Source of the DNA: Candidatus Nitrosopumilus sp.
Lineage (GTDB): Archaea; Thermoproteota; Nitrososphaeria; Nitrososphaerales; Nitrosopumilaceae
Assembly: GCA_013203245.1 (NCBI GenBank)
Contig: JABMOR010000035.1
Location: 1 to 9,578, forward strand
Direction: 5' to 3'
DNA: 9,578 nt
Part shown: positions 1 through 6,177 of the stretch, one piece after another
Position numbering within the stretch: position 1 is the first letter of the stretch
Layout: every line of letters starts with the position of its first letter
The notes under the pieces: model-generated
Seen by the model: the letters and a program-made list of their open reading frames with translations, nothing else
Databases searched by the model: none
What the model was told of the DNA's origin: nothing
Translations under genes and position numbers: made by a program

Positions 1-626
1 CATCAATGCTATACATTGATCCACTTACTGCAACATATTTTAGAGATTCATTTGAAAATGTATCTCAGGAAAGAAAACATACTTTTGGATTTCTACATTT
101 GATTACAAACTGCGAAGAATTTTTCCCAAAATTCTCACTTCGGCAAAAAGACTATGAGACTGCCAGTTTGATGATTGAGAATAATTCCTCTCAATTACTA
201 GAGCCGATCTCAGAGTATGATTGCTCTAGAAGCCTTTTGGCTTTACAATCCTGGATCACTGAATCCACTGAACTATCTCTCTCTGATAGCCTCGGAATAG
301 AGTCTGGCGACATGCATAGAATGACTGAAAATGCTAATTGGCTCTCATATTGTCTTCGAGAGATTTCAAAGCATGTGGAGAGGGTAGATTTGCTTGAAGA
401 ATTAGGTGATTTGAGAAATAGAGTGGTTTATGGTATTAGAGAGGAGTTGCTTGATTTGGTTAAGGTCAAGGGAATTGGAAGGGTCAGGGCACGAATTCTA
501 TTCAAACATGGAATAAAGAATCTGGATGATTTGAGGGAAATTCCTGTAAATAAATTAGCAGAGATTGATAAAATTGGTTCAACCATTGCAGATAACATAA
601 AGGCAGAGTTACGAAAGGTTAGATAA
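1..626 (+). CDS. hel308: Hel308-type DNA helicase, C-terminal part (5' end outside window)
   Basis: This is the C-terminal third of a Ski2-like superfamily 2 DNA helicase, the archaeal Hel308 family, which unwinds lagging-strand DNA at stalled forks. The frame is open back to the left edge and the first visible ATG (position 6) lies mid-protein, so it is not the start. Numbering from that ATG, a YIDP-L-TA stretch at 3-9 resembles the family segment just after the helicase core. A segment at 97-120 (GIESGDMHRM...NWLSYCLREI) matches the ratchet-domain helices. Residues 143-163 (GIREELLDLV...GIGRVRAR) followed by a second helix-hairpin-helix around 183-199 match the C-terminal domain that brakes and positions single-stranded DNA. 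The ATPase motifs lie outside the window. No C-terminal PCNA-interacting peptide is apparent. The stop TAA directly abuts the TTG start of the next gene, suggesting co-transcription. Family assignment is fairly secure. Confidence 0.85.
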   Translation, partial: SMLYIDPLTATYFRDSFENVSQERKHTFGFLHLITNCEEFFPKFSLRQKDYETASLMIENNSSQLLEPISEYDCSRSLLALQSWITESTELSLSDSLGIESGDMHRMTENANWLSYCLREISKHVERVDLLEELGDLRNRVVYGIREELLDLVKVKGIGRVRARILFKHGIKNLDDLREIPVNKLAEIDKIGSTIADNIKAELRKVR

Positions 627-1619
627 TTGATTGATTTACTTATTCCAACAATAATTTCATGTGTTGTTGCATTTGCAATAGTATTTGTGATGACTCCTCC
701 ACTAATCAAAATTTTAGAAAAAAGAAATTTTGCAGTAAAAGATGTGAACAAAAAAGAGAATGTTATGGTGGTTAGGCCTGGTGGTCCTGCAATAATTGCA
801 GGAATTATTGCATCAGAACTTGTTCTTTATGCATTTTTTCAGATGAATGAAATTCTTGCAATACTAATTACAACATCTACAGCATTTGTAATTGGATATG
901 TTGATGATAGAAAAGTAATGGGTGGATGGTTTAAACCAGTTGCACTTGCAGTATCTGCAATTCCAATAATTGCACTTGGAGCTTACGATTCAAATCTTGC
1001 ATTTCCATTGTTTGGAACTGTACAAATTCCAGCATTATACCTTGTATTAATTATATTTATGATACCAATCACCGGAAACACAATCAACTCTATTGATGTT
1101 CTAAATGGAGCTGCAAGTGGCTTTATGGTAATTGCCAGTTTTTCATTATCCATTTGTTTATTTATTGTACAAAATTATGAGATTGCAATTGTTAGTTTGC
1201 CGCTTGGTTTTGTTTCATTAGCATTTTACAAATACCATAAAATTCCAAGCAAAATTTTCCCTGGCGATTCTGGGGCATTAACACTTGGTGCAATGTATGG
1301 TGCAATTACAATTGTAGGTGGTGTGGAGATTATTGCAGCAGTTGCACTATTACCTGCAGTAATCAACTCCTTTTTGTTCCTATCAAGTGTCAAACGTATT
1401 GTAGAGCACAGGCAAATCAAGGGAAAACCAGTAGAGCACACTGATGATTTTAGATTAAAGGCAACTGATGACAAAAAGGCACCTGTTACTTTGGTAAGGT
1501 TAATTCTTGCAGGTGGGCCAATGTCTGAAAAACAAGTTGCTTTTACAATTTTCAAATTGGCAATATTTTCAGGAATATTGGCAATAATTACTGCATTTAT
1601 GATGGGAGTTTCGATTTGA
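627..1619 (+). CDS. GT4-family polyprenyl-phosphate HexNAc-1-phosphate transferase
   Basis: This is a 330-residue polytopic membrane protein of the MraY/WecA/GPT superfamily. These enzymes transfer a sugar-1-phosphate from a UDP-sugar to a polyprenyl or dolichyl phosphate, the first step of lipid-linked glycan assembly (AglH-like in archaea). Visible signatures are VRPGGPAI at 49-56 (the family's substrate-loop GG), the Mg-binding GYVDDRK at 90-96, NSIDVLNG at 154-161, FPGDSG at 211-216, and a late basic/acidic loop with VEHTDDFRL at 268-276. About ten hydrophobic segments separate them. Length fits the family. The start is TTG at 627, immediately after the upstream stop. The next gene's TTG overlaps this gene's TGA. 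The exact sugar cannot be read from sequence; GlcNAc or a related N-acetylhexosamine is most likely. The opposing operon encodes sugar-modifying enzymes, which fits a glycan role. Confidence 0.87.
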   Translation: MIDLLIPTIISCVVAFAIVFVMTPPLIKILEKRNFAVKDVNKKENVMVVRPGGPAIIAGIIASELVLYAFFQMNEILAILITTSTAFVIGYVDDRKVMGGWFKPVALAVSAIPIIALGAYDSNLAFPLFGTVQIPALYLVLIIFMIPITGNTINSIDVLNGAASGFMVIASFSLSICLFIVQNYEIAIVSLPLGFVSLAFYKYHKIPSKIFPGDSGALTLGAMYGAITIVGGVEIIAAVALLPAVINSFLFLSSVKRIVEHRQIKGKPVEHTDDFRLKATDDKKAPVTLVRLILAGGPMSEKQVAFTIFKLAIFSGILAIITAFMMGVSI

Positions 1620-1846
1620 AATCTGGTCTTTTTGGATTTTTATTTGCAATGTGGGTTTTGATAATTGTTGGAGGTGGAATTGTAGTTACACTTTTGGGAC
1701 CAATTTCCATATCGGGATTTGATGAACTTGATTTGTTTATCACATCTATGATCAAAGCTATTGTTGCACTAGTTTTAGTTGTAGTTTGGATTTTGATTTT
1801 ATTAAAAATCAAGAATTGGATTTTCAAAAAAGAATTAAAACTTTAA
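1616..1846 (+). CDS. Small two-helix membrane protein, function unknown
   Basis: I do not recognise this 76-residue protein. It starts at TTG 1616, whose last two bases are part of the upstream TGA stop (TTGA overlap), which points to translational coupling with the glycosyl-1-phosphate transferase. There are two strongly hydrophobic segments at about residues 5-28 and 43-64. They are joined by a loop with acidic residues (FDELD) and followed by a lysine-rich tail (KIKNWIFKKELKL). By the positive-inside rule the tail is probably cytoplasmic. It could be a small accessory subunit of the neighbouring membrane enzyme, but this rests only on position. Its TAA stop overlaps the stop of the convergent acetyltransferase gene by 4 bases. 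The tight packing and hydrophobic pattern support it as a real gene. Confidence 0.65.
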   Translation: MKSGLFGFLFAMWVLIIVGGGIVVTLLGPISISGFDELDLFITSMIKAIVALVLVVVWILILLKIKNWIFKKELKL

Positions 1847-2319
1847 CTTTCTTTCCACTGTCTTTGTTTTTTGTCATACTCTTCCCTGCTGTATCTAATT
1901 GAAGCTGGTGACCCAATAACAACCACATTTTCAGGAACATTTTTTGTTACAATTGCACCCATTGCAACAACACTATTTTTTCCCACAGTTACACCTGCTT
2001 TGATTACTGCACGTGCACCAATAATTACATTGTCTTCAATTGTAACTCCTATCATTTTGTTACACATTGGATAAGGATCATTTGTTAATACTGCAGCTGG
2101 TCCTATGAATACATTTTTTCCAATTCTTGAAAGTGGTGGTATGTATGCTTGACCTTCAATCTTTGTATTCTCACCAATCTTTACATCATAATCAATATGT
2201 GCAAGAGAACCAATTTTGACGTTATCTCCAATTACAACATCATCTCCAACATATGAAAAATGCCAAATCTGAACATTTTTTCCAATTGTTGCTTTTTCTG
2301 AAATAAAATTAGTAACCAT
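1843..2319 (-). CDS. WbpD-like hexapeptide-repeat sugar N-acetyltransferase
   Basis: This 158-residue protein is a left-handed beta-helix acyltransferase. Hexapeptide repeats of the I-G-x-N-V type run from about residue 10 to 135 (TIGKNV, VIGDNV, KIGENT, RIGKNV, FIGPAAV, VIGARAVI, TVGKNS). The IWHF near residue 18, the FIGPAAVLTNDPYP block and the SPAS(I) near the C-terminus are close to the pattern of WbpD/WlbB. Those enzymes acetylate the 3-amino group of UDP-2-acetamido-3-amino-glucuronate using acetyl-CoA. The ATG lies 4 bases after the stop of the Trm112-like gene, and a WbpB-like dehydrogenase lies two genes upstream, which supports the assignment. Other sugar O- or N-acetyltransferases of the same fold (NeuD, PglD) are alternatives. 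It is the last gene of its operon and overlaps the convergent gene's stop. Confidence 0.8.
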   Translation of the reverse strand: MVTNFISEKATIGKNVQIWHFSYVGDDVVIGDNVKIGSLAHIDYDVKIGENTKIEGQAYIPPLSRIGKNVFIGPAAVLTNDPYPMCNKMIGVTIEDNVIIGARAVIKAGVTVGKNSVVAMGAIVTKNVPENVVVIGSPASIRYSREEYDKKQRQWKES

Positions 2320-2323
2320 TATC

Positions 2324-2593
2324 TCACAAGTGCCATGGGTTTGCCTTCGTAATAATTTTTTCAGGTAATTGATCCTTGAATGTTTTTAGAAATTCCATTT
2401 CCTGTTTTTTATCTCGTAATTCATCAGGTAACATGATTGGAATTTCCTCAATTATTGGATAGAATCTAGAACATTTTGGGCAAAATATTGCACCTTCTGA
2501 TACAACATTGTCCTTTTCCTTTATTTCAAATAACTCTAAAGGATGAGTTTTGTCAATTGGACATGCCAATATTTCCATCATTGTTTTATTCAT
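2324..2593 (-). CDS. Trm112-like / UPF0434 zinc-ribbon-type small protein
   Basis: This 89-residue protein has the Trm112 fold signature: MEILACPIDKTHPLEL at the N-terminus, a central CPKC pair (C38, C41) in GAIFCPKCSRFYPI, then IEEIPIMLPDE. In eukaryotes and haloarchaea Trm112 is a small activating subunit that stabilises several methyltransferases acting on tRNA, rRNA or translation factors. Bacterial UPF0434 relatives often sit among cell-envelope sugar genes. Only three cysteines are visible (C11, C38, C41); position 14 is Asp where bacterial homologues usually carry a fourth Cys, so zinc binding is uncertain. The extra C-terminal helix after residue 60 is longer than in bacterial forms. 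The ATG overlaps the upstream dehydrogenase TGA (ATGA). No methyltransferase gene is next to it here. Confidence 0.8.
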   Translation of the reverse strand: MNKTMMEILACPIDKTHPLELFEIKEKDNVVSEGAIFCPKCSRFYPIIEEIPIMLPDELRDKKQEMEFLKTFKDQLPEKIITKANPWHL

Positions 2594-3525
2594 TTTAGAT
2601 CCAGATAGATGGGGATGCCTTTCTGACTAGATAAAAGTGCAGCTTCGGCAATTTTTGTAACGTTCACTGCTTCTTGTGATTTTACAACCTGTTCATTCTT
2701 ACCTTCAATTGCTCCAAGAAAACTTTGAATTTCTAATAATAATGGCTCTTGTTTTTCATTTTGAACAATTTCTGTCCCTTCATCTTTTTCTACAATGATT
2801 TCTTGAGTGATAAAATCTGATGAAATTATTGCATCAGTGCATACTGCATTAAATTTTCTCACTTTTTTTGGTGTAATCCAGTTTGATGAAATAATTGCAA
2901 CTTTGTTATTTTTGTATCCTAACATGATACTTGCAAAATCTTCGTGTTCATGTTTTATCTTCCCTGCCCTTGCAAACACTACCTGTGGCATATCATCAAA
3001 TAACCAATTGGCAGTATCAATATCGTGAACTGATGTATCGTAAATTATTCCAACATCTTTGATGTGAAGTGGCATTCTATTTTCTCTGTGAAATTCAAGC
3101 ATGACTAAATCTCCATATTTTTTCTCCTTGACCATTTTTTTTACTACATCAACTGCGGGATTGAATCTTTCAATGTACCCACAAGTCAGGATTACTTTAT
3201 TTTTTTCTGCTAGTTTTGCAAGATCTTGTCCGTCTTCAGATTGATAGGTCATTGGTTTTTCTACAAAGACGTGTTTTTTTGCCTCTAACAATATTTTTGC
3301 AATTGCAGCATGAGTTGATGTGGGAGTTACAACAAAAGCACCATCAAATTCTTCTACAGTTAATAATTCATCTAATGATGTATAGTGATTAACAGAATAT
3401 TTTTCTCCATATTCCTTACTTTTTTGGGAATCTGCATCACATACGGCAACTAGAACTCCTAATTGTGATAAAATTCTTGTATGATTCTTGCCCCATCCAC
3501 CTGTTCCAATTTGCACAATTTTCAT
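2590..3525 (-). CDS. Gfo/Idh/MocA-family NAD(P)-dependent sugar dehydrogenase (WbpB/WlbA-like)
   Basis: This is a 311-residue oxidoreductase. The N-terminal Rossmann domain has the dinucleotide loop GTGGWGKNH at residues 7-15 and an acidic residue ending strand 2 (CDAD, 29-32). FVEKP at 87-91 is the family's conserved catalytic lysine motif. GYIERFNPAV at 116-125 and DTSVHDIDTANW at 163-174 carry the conserved His/Asp pair of the C-terminal domain. The GYIERFNPAV block is typical of the WlbA/WbpB branch, which oxidises C3 of UDP-GlcNAc-uronate before amination. The ATG at 3525 directly follows the stop of the aminotransferase gene, and the stop overlaps the Trm112-like ATG. The WbpD-like acetyltransferase two genes on makes a sugar-nucleotide substrate likely, but the family has very varied substrates and an inositol or other sugar dehydrogenase cannot be excluded. 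Confidence 0.82.
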   Translation of the reverse strand: MKIVQIGTGGWGKNHTRILSQLGVLVAVCDADSQKSKEYGEKYSVNHYTSLDELLTVEEFDGAFVVTPTSTHAAIAKILLEAKKHVFVEKPMTYQSEDGQDLAKLAEKNKVILTCGYIERFNPAVDVVKKMVKEKKYGDLVMLEFHRENRMPLHIKDVGIIYDTSVHDIDTANWLFDDMPQVVFARAGKIKHEHEDFASIMLGYKNNKVAIISSNWITPKKVRKFNAVCTDAIISSDFITQEIIVEKDEGTEIVQNEKQEPLLLEIQSFLGAIEGKNEQVVKSQEAVNVTKIAEAALLSSQKGIPIYLDLK

Positions 3526-4443
3526 CTAATATACCTCAGTTAACCAATGAGAATAATCTTCATTTTTGTTCATTACTATCTCAGTATACACTTCCATCAT
3601 CTTTTTTGTAATGCCTCCTGGTTTACCGTTTCCTATTTGTTTTGAATCCATCTCTATGATTGGTGTAATCTCTGCTGCAGTTCCTGTTAGGAAAATCTCT
3701 TCAGATATGATTAATTCACTTCTTGTAATATCTCGCTCAATCATATCTATATCCAAATCTTTTGCAATTTTGATTATTGAATCACGCGTAATCCCTTCTA
3801 GTGCTGATGATACAAGTGATGGAGTTACCAATTGACCGTTTCTTACAATGAAGATGTTCTCACCAGGTGCTTCACTAACATTTCCATTGTGATCAAGTAA
3901 AATTGCTTCATCTACTCCATTTCGTTTTGCTTCCTGAGTGGCAATAATTGAATTTAGATAATTCCCTCCCATTTTTGCTTGTGGTGGTGTTGACATGTCT
4001 GAGAATTTCCTCCAAGATACAACCCCTGCAGTTATTCCATTTTTGTTAAATAAATCTCCAAATGGAAATGTAAAGATTGCAACATTAGTTGGTGCTTTTT
4101 CAGTTACATGAAGATTAATTCCATAGTCTCCTACAAAATAAAATGGCCTAATGTAACAAGATTTTTTTATTTTATTTTTTTTACAAATCCCAATAATTGC
4201 ATTGGTAATCTCATCGTCTGAAAAATTTAGTGAAATGTTGTAAAACTGTCCTGATCTTCTAAATCGTTTTACATGCTCATCTAATCTAAATACGTAAAGA
4301 TTTTTTCCATTCCAATATGCTCTAATTCCTTCAAAGACAGATGTGCCATAATGAATTGCATGTGTTGTAATTGGAACTTGTGCTTTTTCTGTTGGAATAT
4401 ACTTTCCATCAAACCACACGTATTTTGAAAGGGGAAGTGTCAT
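3526..4443 (-). CDS. ilvE: Branched-chain amino acid aminotransferase (PLP fold type IV)
   Basis: This 305-residue protein matches IlvE, which transfers the amino group between glutamate and the 2-oxo acids of leucine, isoleucine and valine. Visible motifs are WFDGKYIP at 10-17, HYGTSVFEGIRAY at 31-43, an RP in CYIRPFYF at 99-100, and the PLP-binding lysine K157 in AKMGGNYLNS. Further on are EAPGENIFIV at 191-200, ALEGITRDSI at 214-223 and GTAAEITPI at 254-262. The length is standard. The ATG at 4443 heads a four-gene operon with the sugar dehydrogenase, Trm112-like protein and acetyltransferase, with no spacing to the next gene. A TATA-like box lies about 35-40 bases upstream. The 3-amino transfer in the WbpB-WbpD pathway normally uses a different PLP fold (WbpE, DegT family), so this gene most likely serves ordinary amino acid synthesis despite its company. 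Confidence 0.9.
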   Translation of the reverse strand: MTLPLSKYVWFDGKYIPTEKAQVPITTHAIHYGTSVFEGIRAYWNGKNLYVFRLDEHVKRFRRSGQFYNISLNFSDDEITNAIIGICKKNKIKKSCYIRPFYFVGDYGINLHVTEKAPTNVAIFTFPFGDLFNKNGITAGVVSWRKFSDMSTPPQAKMGGNYLNSIIATQEAKRNGVDEAILLDHNGNVSEAPGENIFIVRNGQLVTPSLVSSALEGITRDSIIKIAKDLDIDMIERDITRSELIISEEIFLTGTAAEITPIIEMDSKQIGNGKPGGITKKMMEVYTEIVMNKNEDYSHWLTEVY

Positions 4444-4475
4444 GGAAATTTTTTTACTATGTGTGTATTAATCTC

Positions 4476-4484
4476 TATTTATTT
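4476..4484 (-). promoter_or_regulatory. Possible TATA box of the aminotransferase operon
   Basis: On the minus strand AAATAAATA lies about 33-41 bases upstream of the 4443 ATG and would give a leader of roughly 10 bases. It overlaps the last codons of the upstream nucleotidyltransferase gene. AT-rich background makes this tentative. Confidence 0.3.
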
Positions 4485-5081
4485 TGAATAACCTTCTTTG
4501 GGAAATTTCATTCCTACAATTCTAGTAGTTTGATCTTCTCCATTTGCATATTTTTCAACTGTTTTCCACTCATCTTCAATAATTTTGACGATACTTTCTG
4601 GAACATCGTCCTTCCATGACGATTTCTTTTCATGAACTGCATCATACAATTTTTCTTTTACAGATGTAGCCGAAAGTGATTTTCTTTCACCAATTTTTGG
4701 TTTTAACATATACATTTTCAACATATATCCTTCAGCCTTATCTCCAGTATATGAAAAATAATCACCTTTCACTCCATCGAGAATTTGTTTTCTTAATTTC
4801 CATGATTTTCGTCTAACTAATGGCGGTAAGTATTTTTTAAATGGAGAATAAAATGCATAATCATCAGTGATTTGAATTGAATCACCAAAAATAGACTCTA
4901 GCATTTTCTTCCTAGTTTCAAAATTAAATGGAAAACTTTTACTGTTTATTTCTCTATTTTCATCTTTGAATACGACTGGCATTACTTTAACAATGTCTGC
5001 TTGTTTTTTTAATTCTGTAATAATTTCTACATGGGCGTTTGTCACTGGATTTAGATGTGCAAGATAAAGTGCAGTAATCAA
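4479..5081 (-). CDS. HxGH-superfamily nucleotidyltransferase-like protein (TNAH variant)
   Basis: This 200-residue protein begins with a strand and loop, ALYLAHLNPVTNAHVEII (residues 4-21). It aligns with the phosphopantetheine adenylyltransferase (CoaD) signature FDPITNGH and with the HxGH loop of NMN adenylyltransferases that binds the ATP phosphates. In the middle are YTGDKAE (111-117) and, towards the end, SLSATSVKEKL (135-145), which resembles the second nucleotide-binding motif (ISxTxxR). Two positions are altered: Ala replaces Gly in TNxH, and Lys (K142) stands near where Arg is usual. It is therefore probably an adenylyl- or cytidylyltransferase, but the substrate (phosphopantetheine, NMN or other) is not decidable here. 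The start is TTG at 5081, as an in-frame TAA lies immediately before it and the core motif begins within five residues. An AGGGA-like element sits a few bases upstream. Confidence 0.6.
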   Translation of the reverse strand: MITALYLAHLNPVTNAHVEIITELKKQADIVKVMPVVFKDENREINSKSFPFNFETRKKMLESIFGDSIQITDDYAFYSPFKKYLPPLVRRKSWKLRKQILDGVKGDYFSYTGDKAEGYMLKMYMLKPKIGERKSLSATSVKEKLYDAVHEKKSSWKDDVPESIVKIIEDEWKTVEKYANGEDQTTRIVGMKFPKEGYSK

Positions 5082-5132
5082 TTACATTCCCTAAATAATT
5101 CTCATATTTCAATGATTGATATTTTAAAAATT

Positions 5133-5978
5133 CTATCCGTATGATTCGTATTTGACTTCAAAACTTCCATCTTCACGTTTATCATGTTCAGTGATGAATC
5201 CTTTTGGTTTCAAAAAGTCCATTACACCATCAATAGTTCCTTGCCAACCACAAACATAGAACATTGTATTTTCTTTAGTAATTTTATCTCCAATTAATTC
5301 TTCTAATGGTGAAAGTCCACTATCTCTTGGTCTTAGAAATGTTTCAACTCTACCAACTTGACCTGACCATGATCTGTTAAACCATTCTTGAGGTCTACTG
5401 ATTGCACCTCTGTATCTAAAATTCCATTTATCTTTACCTTTAGCAATACTCTCGTTTTCAAGATTAGTTAGCAAATCCTTGTAACTTAATTCATCAACAT
5501 AACTTGCTCCCTGCAATACAATAATTTCACGTTTATCACCAGTGTCATGAAAATGCTGTGCAAAGCTTACAAATGGTGCAAGACCTGTTCCTCCACCAAT
5601 ACAAACAATTCGGCGATTATCTTTTTCTCCATTTGGTAATTCTTCATTAATTAGTAAGGCTCTGCCTGTTGGTTTTAACCAGAGAATTTCATCTCCTTCT
5701 TTAATATTAAATATTTGAGTAGTTAATCTACCTGGAAGTGGTTTTCTAACCCATCTAATTACCAACTCAATGTAATCTCTATTTTCTGGATGAGATGCAA
5801 TTGAATATGCTCGTCTAACAATTTTTCCATTTTCTATAGGATTTGGTAATCCCAATGTGATAAATTGACCTGCTTGATATTCTGGAACTGGACCCTCTTT
5901 TGGAACTATTCTCAAAATTACAAGATCCTCTTTTAATAATTGAACAAAAGTGACGGTTGCTTTGTTATCTACGACCAT
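5133..5978 (-). CDS. Ferredoxin-NADP(+) reductase-type flavoprotein
   Basis: This 281-residue soluble FAD enzyme is of the plant/bacterial FNR fold and moves electrons between NADPH and ferredoxin or flavodoxin. The N-terminal beta-barrel carries the FAD motif RRAYSIAS (55-62), preceded by GQFITLGLP (37-45). The nucleotide domain has GGGTGLAPF (128-136), and FYVCGWQG near the C-terminus (240-247) is the family's NADP-side CG motif. A penultimate tyrosine (Y280) may stack on the flavin as the terminal aromatic does in bacterial FNRs. About 25 extra residues between 195 and 235 (SRPQEWFNRSW...SPLEELIG) are longer than in E. coli Fpr. No signal peptide or membrane segment is seen. It is probably expressed alone from a leaderless promoter, since a TATA-like box lies 26-34 bases upstream of the ATG and a perfect inverted repeat lies just beyond it. 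A role in another oxygenase-reductase system is possible. Confidence 0.85.
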   Translation of the reverse strand: MVVDNKATVTFVQLLKEDLVILRIVPKEGPVPEYQAGQFITLGLPNPIENGKIVRRAYSIASHPENRDYIELVIRWVRKPLPGRLTTQIFNIKEGDEILWLKPTGRALLINEELPNGEKDNRRIVCIGGGTGLAPFVSFAQHFHDTGDKREIIVLQGASYVDELSYKDLLTNLENESIAKGKDKWNFRYRGAISRPQEWFNRSWSGQVGRVETFLRPRDSGLSPLEELIGDKITKENTMFYVCGWQGTIDGVMDFLKPKGFITEHDKREDGSFEVKYESYG

Positions 5979-6003
5979 AACGATTCAATCAACATTTGCA
6001 AGG

Positions 6004-6012
6004 TTAAATATA
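6004..6012 (-). promoter_or_regulatory. TATA box of the ferredoxin-NADP reductase gene
   Basis: On the minus strand TATATTTAA lies 26-34 bases upstream of the ATG at 5978. This is the archaeal TATA spacing expected for a leaderless or near-leaderless transcript. Confidence 0.6.
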
Positions 6013-6034
6013 TTGTGTTAATTTCATAACACAA
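6013..6034. promoter_or_regulatory. 22-bp perfect inverted repeat, candidate operator upstream of the reductase gene
   Basis: TTGTGTTA, six bases, then TAACACAA: two perfect 8-base arms. The repeat abuts the upstream edge of the reductase TATA box, where TFB and activators or repressors bind in archaea. The arm and spacer geometry fits a dimeric winged-helix regulator. The regulator is unknown. Confidence 0.5.
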
Positions 6035-6040
6035 ATTTCC

Positions 6041-6062
6041 TATTAACCGCTAAACGTTAATA
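6041..6062. repeat. Second 22-bp inverted repeat in the reductase/tRNA intergenic region
   Basis: TATTAAC, eight bases, then GTTAATA: two perfect 7-base arms centred 28 bp from the first inverted repeat. The arms do not match those of the first repeat, so it may bind a different protein. It could also be chance symmetry in AT-rich DNA. Confidence 0.35.
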
Positions 6063-6076
6063 ACCAATTTGAAAAA

Positions 6077-6083
6077 CATATTT
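6077..6083 (+). promoter_or_regulatory. Possible TATA box of tRNA-Ala
   Basis: CATATTT sits 21-27 bases before the first base of the tRNA, the spacing expected if transcription starts close to the mature 5' end. The match is short and the context AT-rich. Confidence 0.35.
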
Positions 6084-6103
6084 CGATCAGATTTCTGATT
6101 ATT

Positions 6104-6177
6104 GGGCCGGTCGTCTAGTCCGGTAGGATAGGTGCATGGCATGCATCGGATCGAGGGTTCAAATCCCTTCCGGTCCA
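6104..6177 (+). tRNA. tRNA-Ala, anticodon GGC
   Basis: A complete cloverleaf of 74 bases folds by hand. The acceptor is GGGCCGG with CCGGTCC, including the G3:U70 wobble pair that alanyl-tRNA synthetase recognises. The D-stem is GTCT with GGAT and the loop carries the GG pair. The anticodon stem is GGTGC with GCATC and the loop is ATGGCAT, placing GGC at 6138-6140. The T-stem is GAGGG with CCCTT and the loop is TTCAAAT. The discriminator base is A. No CCA is encoded, so the end must be added enzymatically, and no intron is present. The neighbouring HEAT-repeat reading frame on the other strand runs into the antisense of this gene as far as the D-arm. Confidence 0.97.

Noticed and set aside
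6..8. ATG as start of the helicase gene
   Set aside because: The frame continues open to the left edge and the residues after this ATG match the middle of Hel308, not its N-terminus.
428..751. 107-codon open frame on the minus strand
   Set aside because: It spans the junction of two convincing plus-strand genes and has no family features.
1226..1555. 109-codon open frame on the minus strand
   Set aside because: Antisense to the transferase gene, with no recognisable domain; the sense frame carries all the family motifs.
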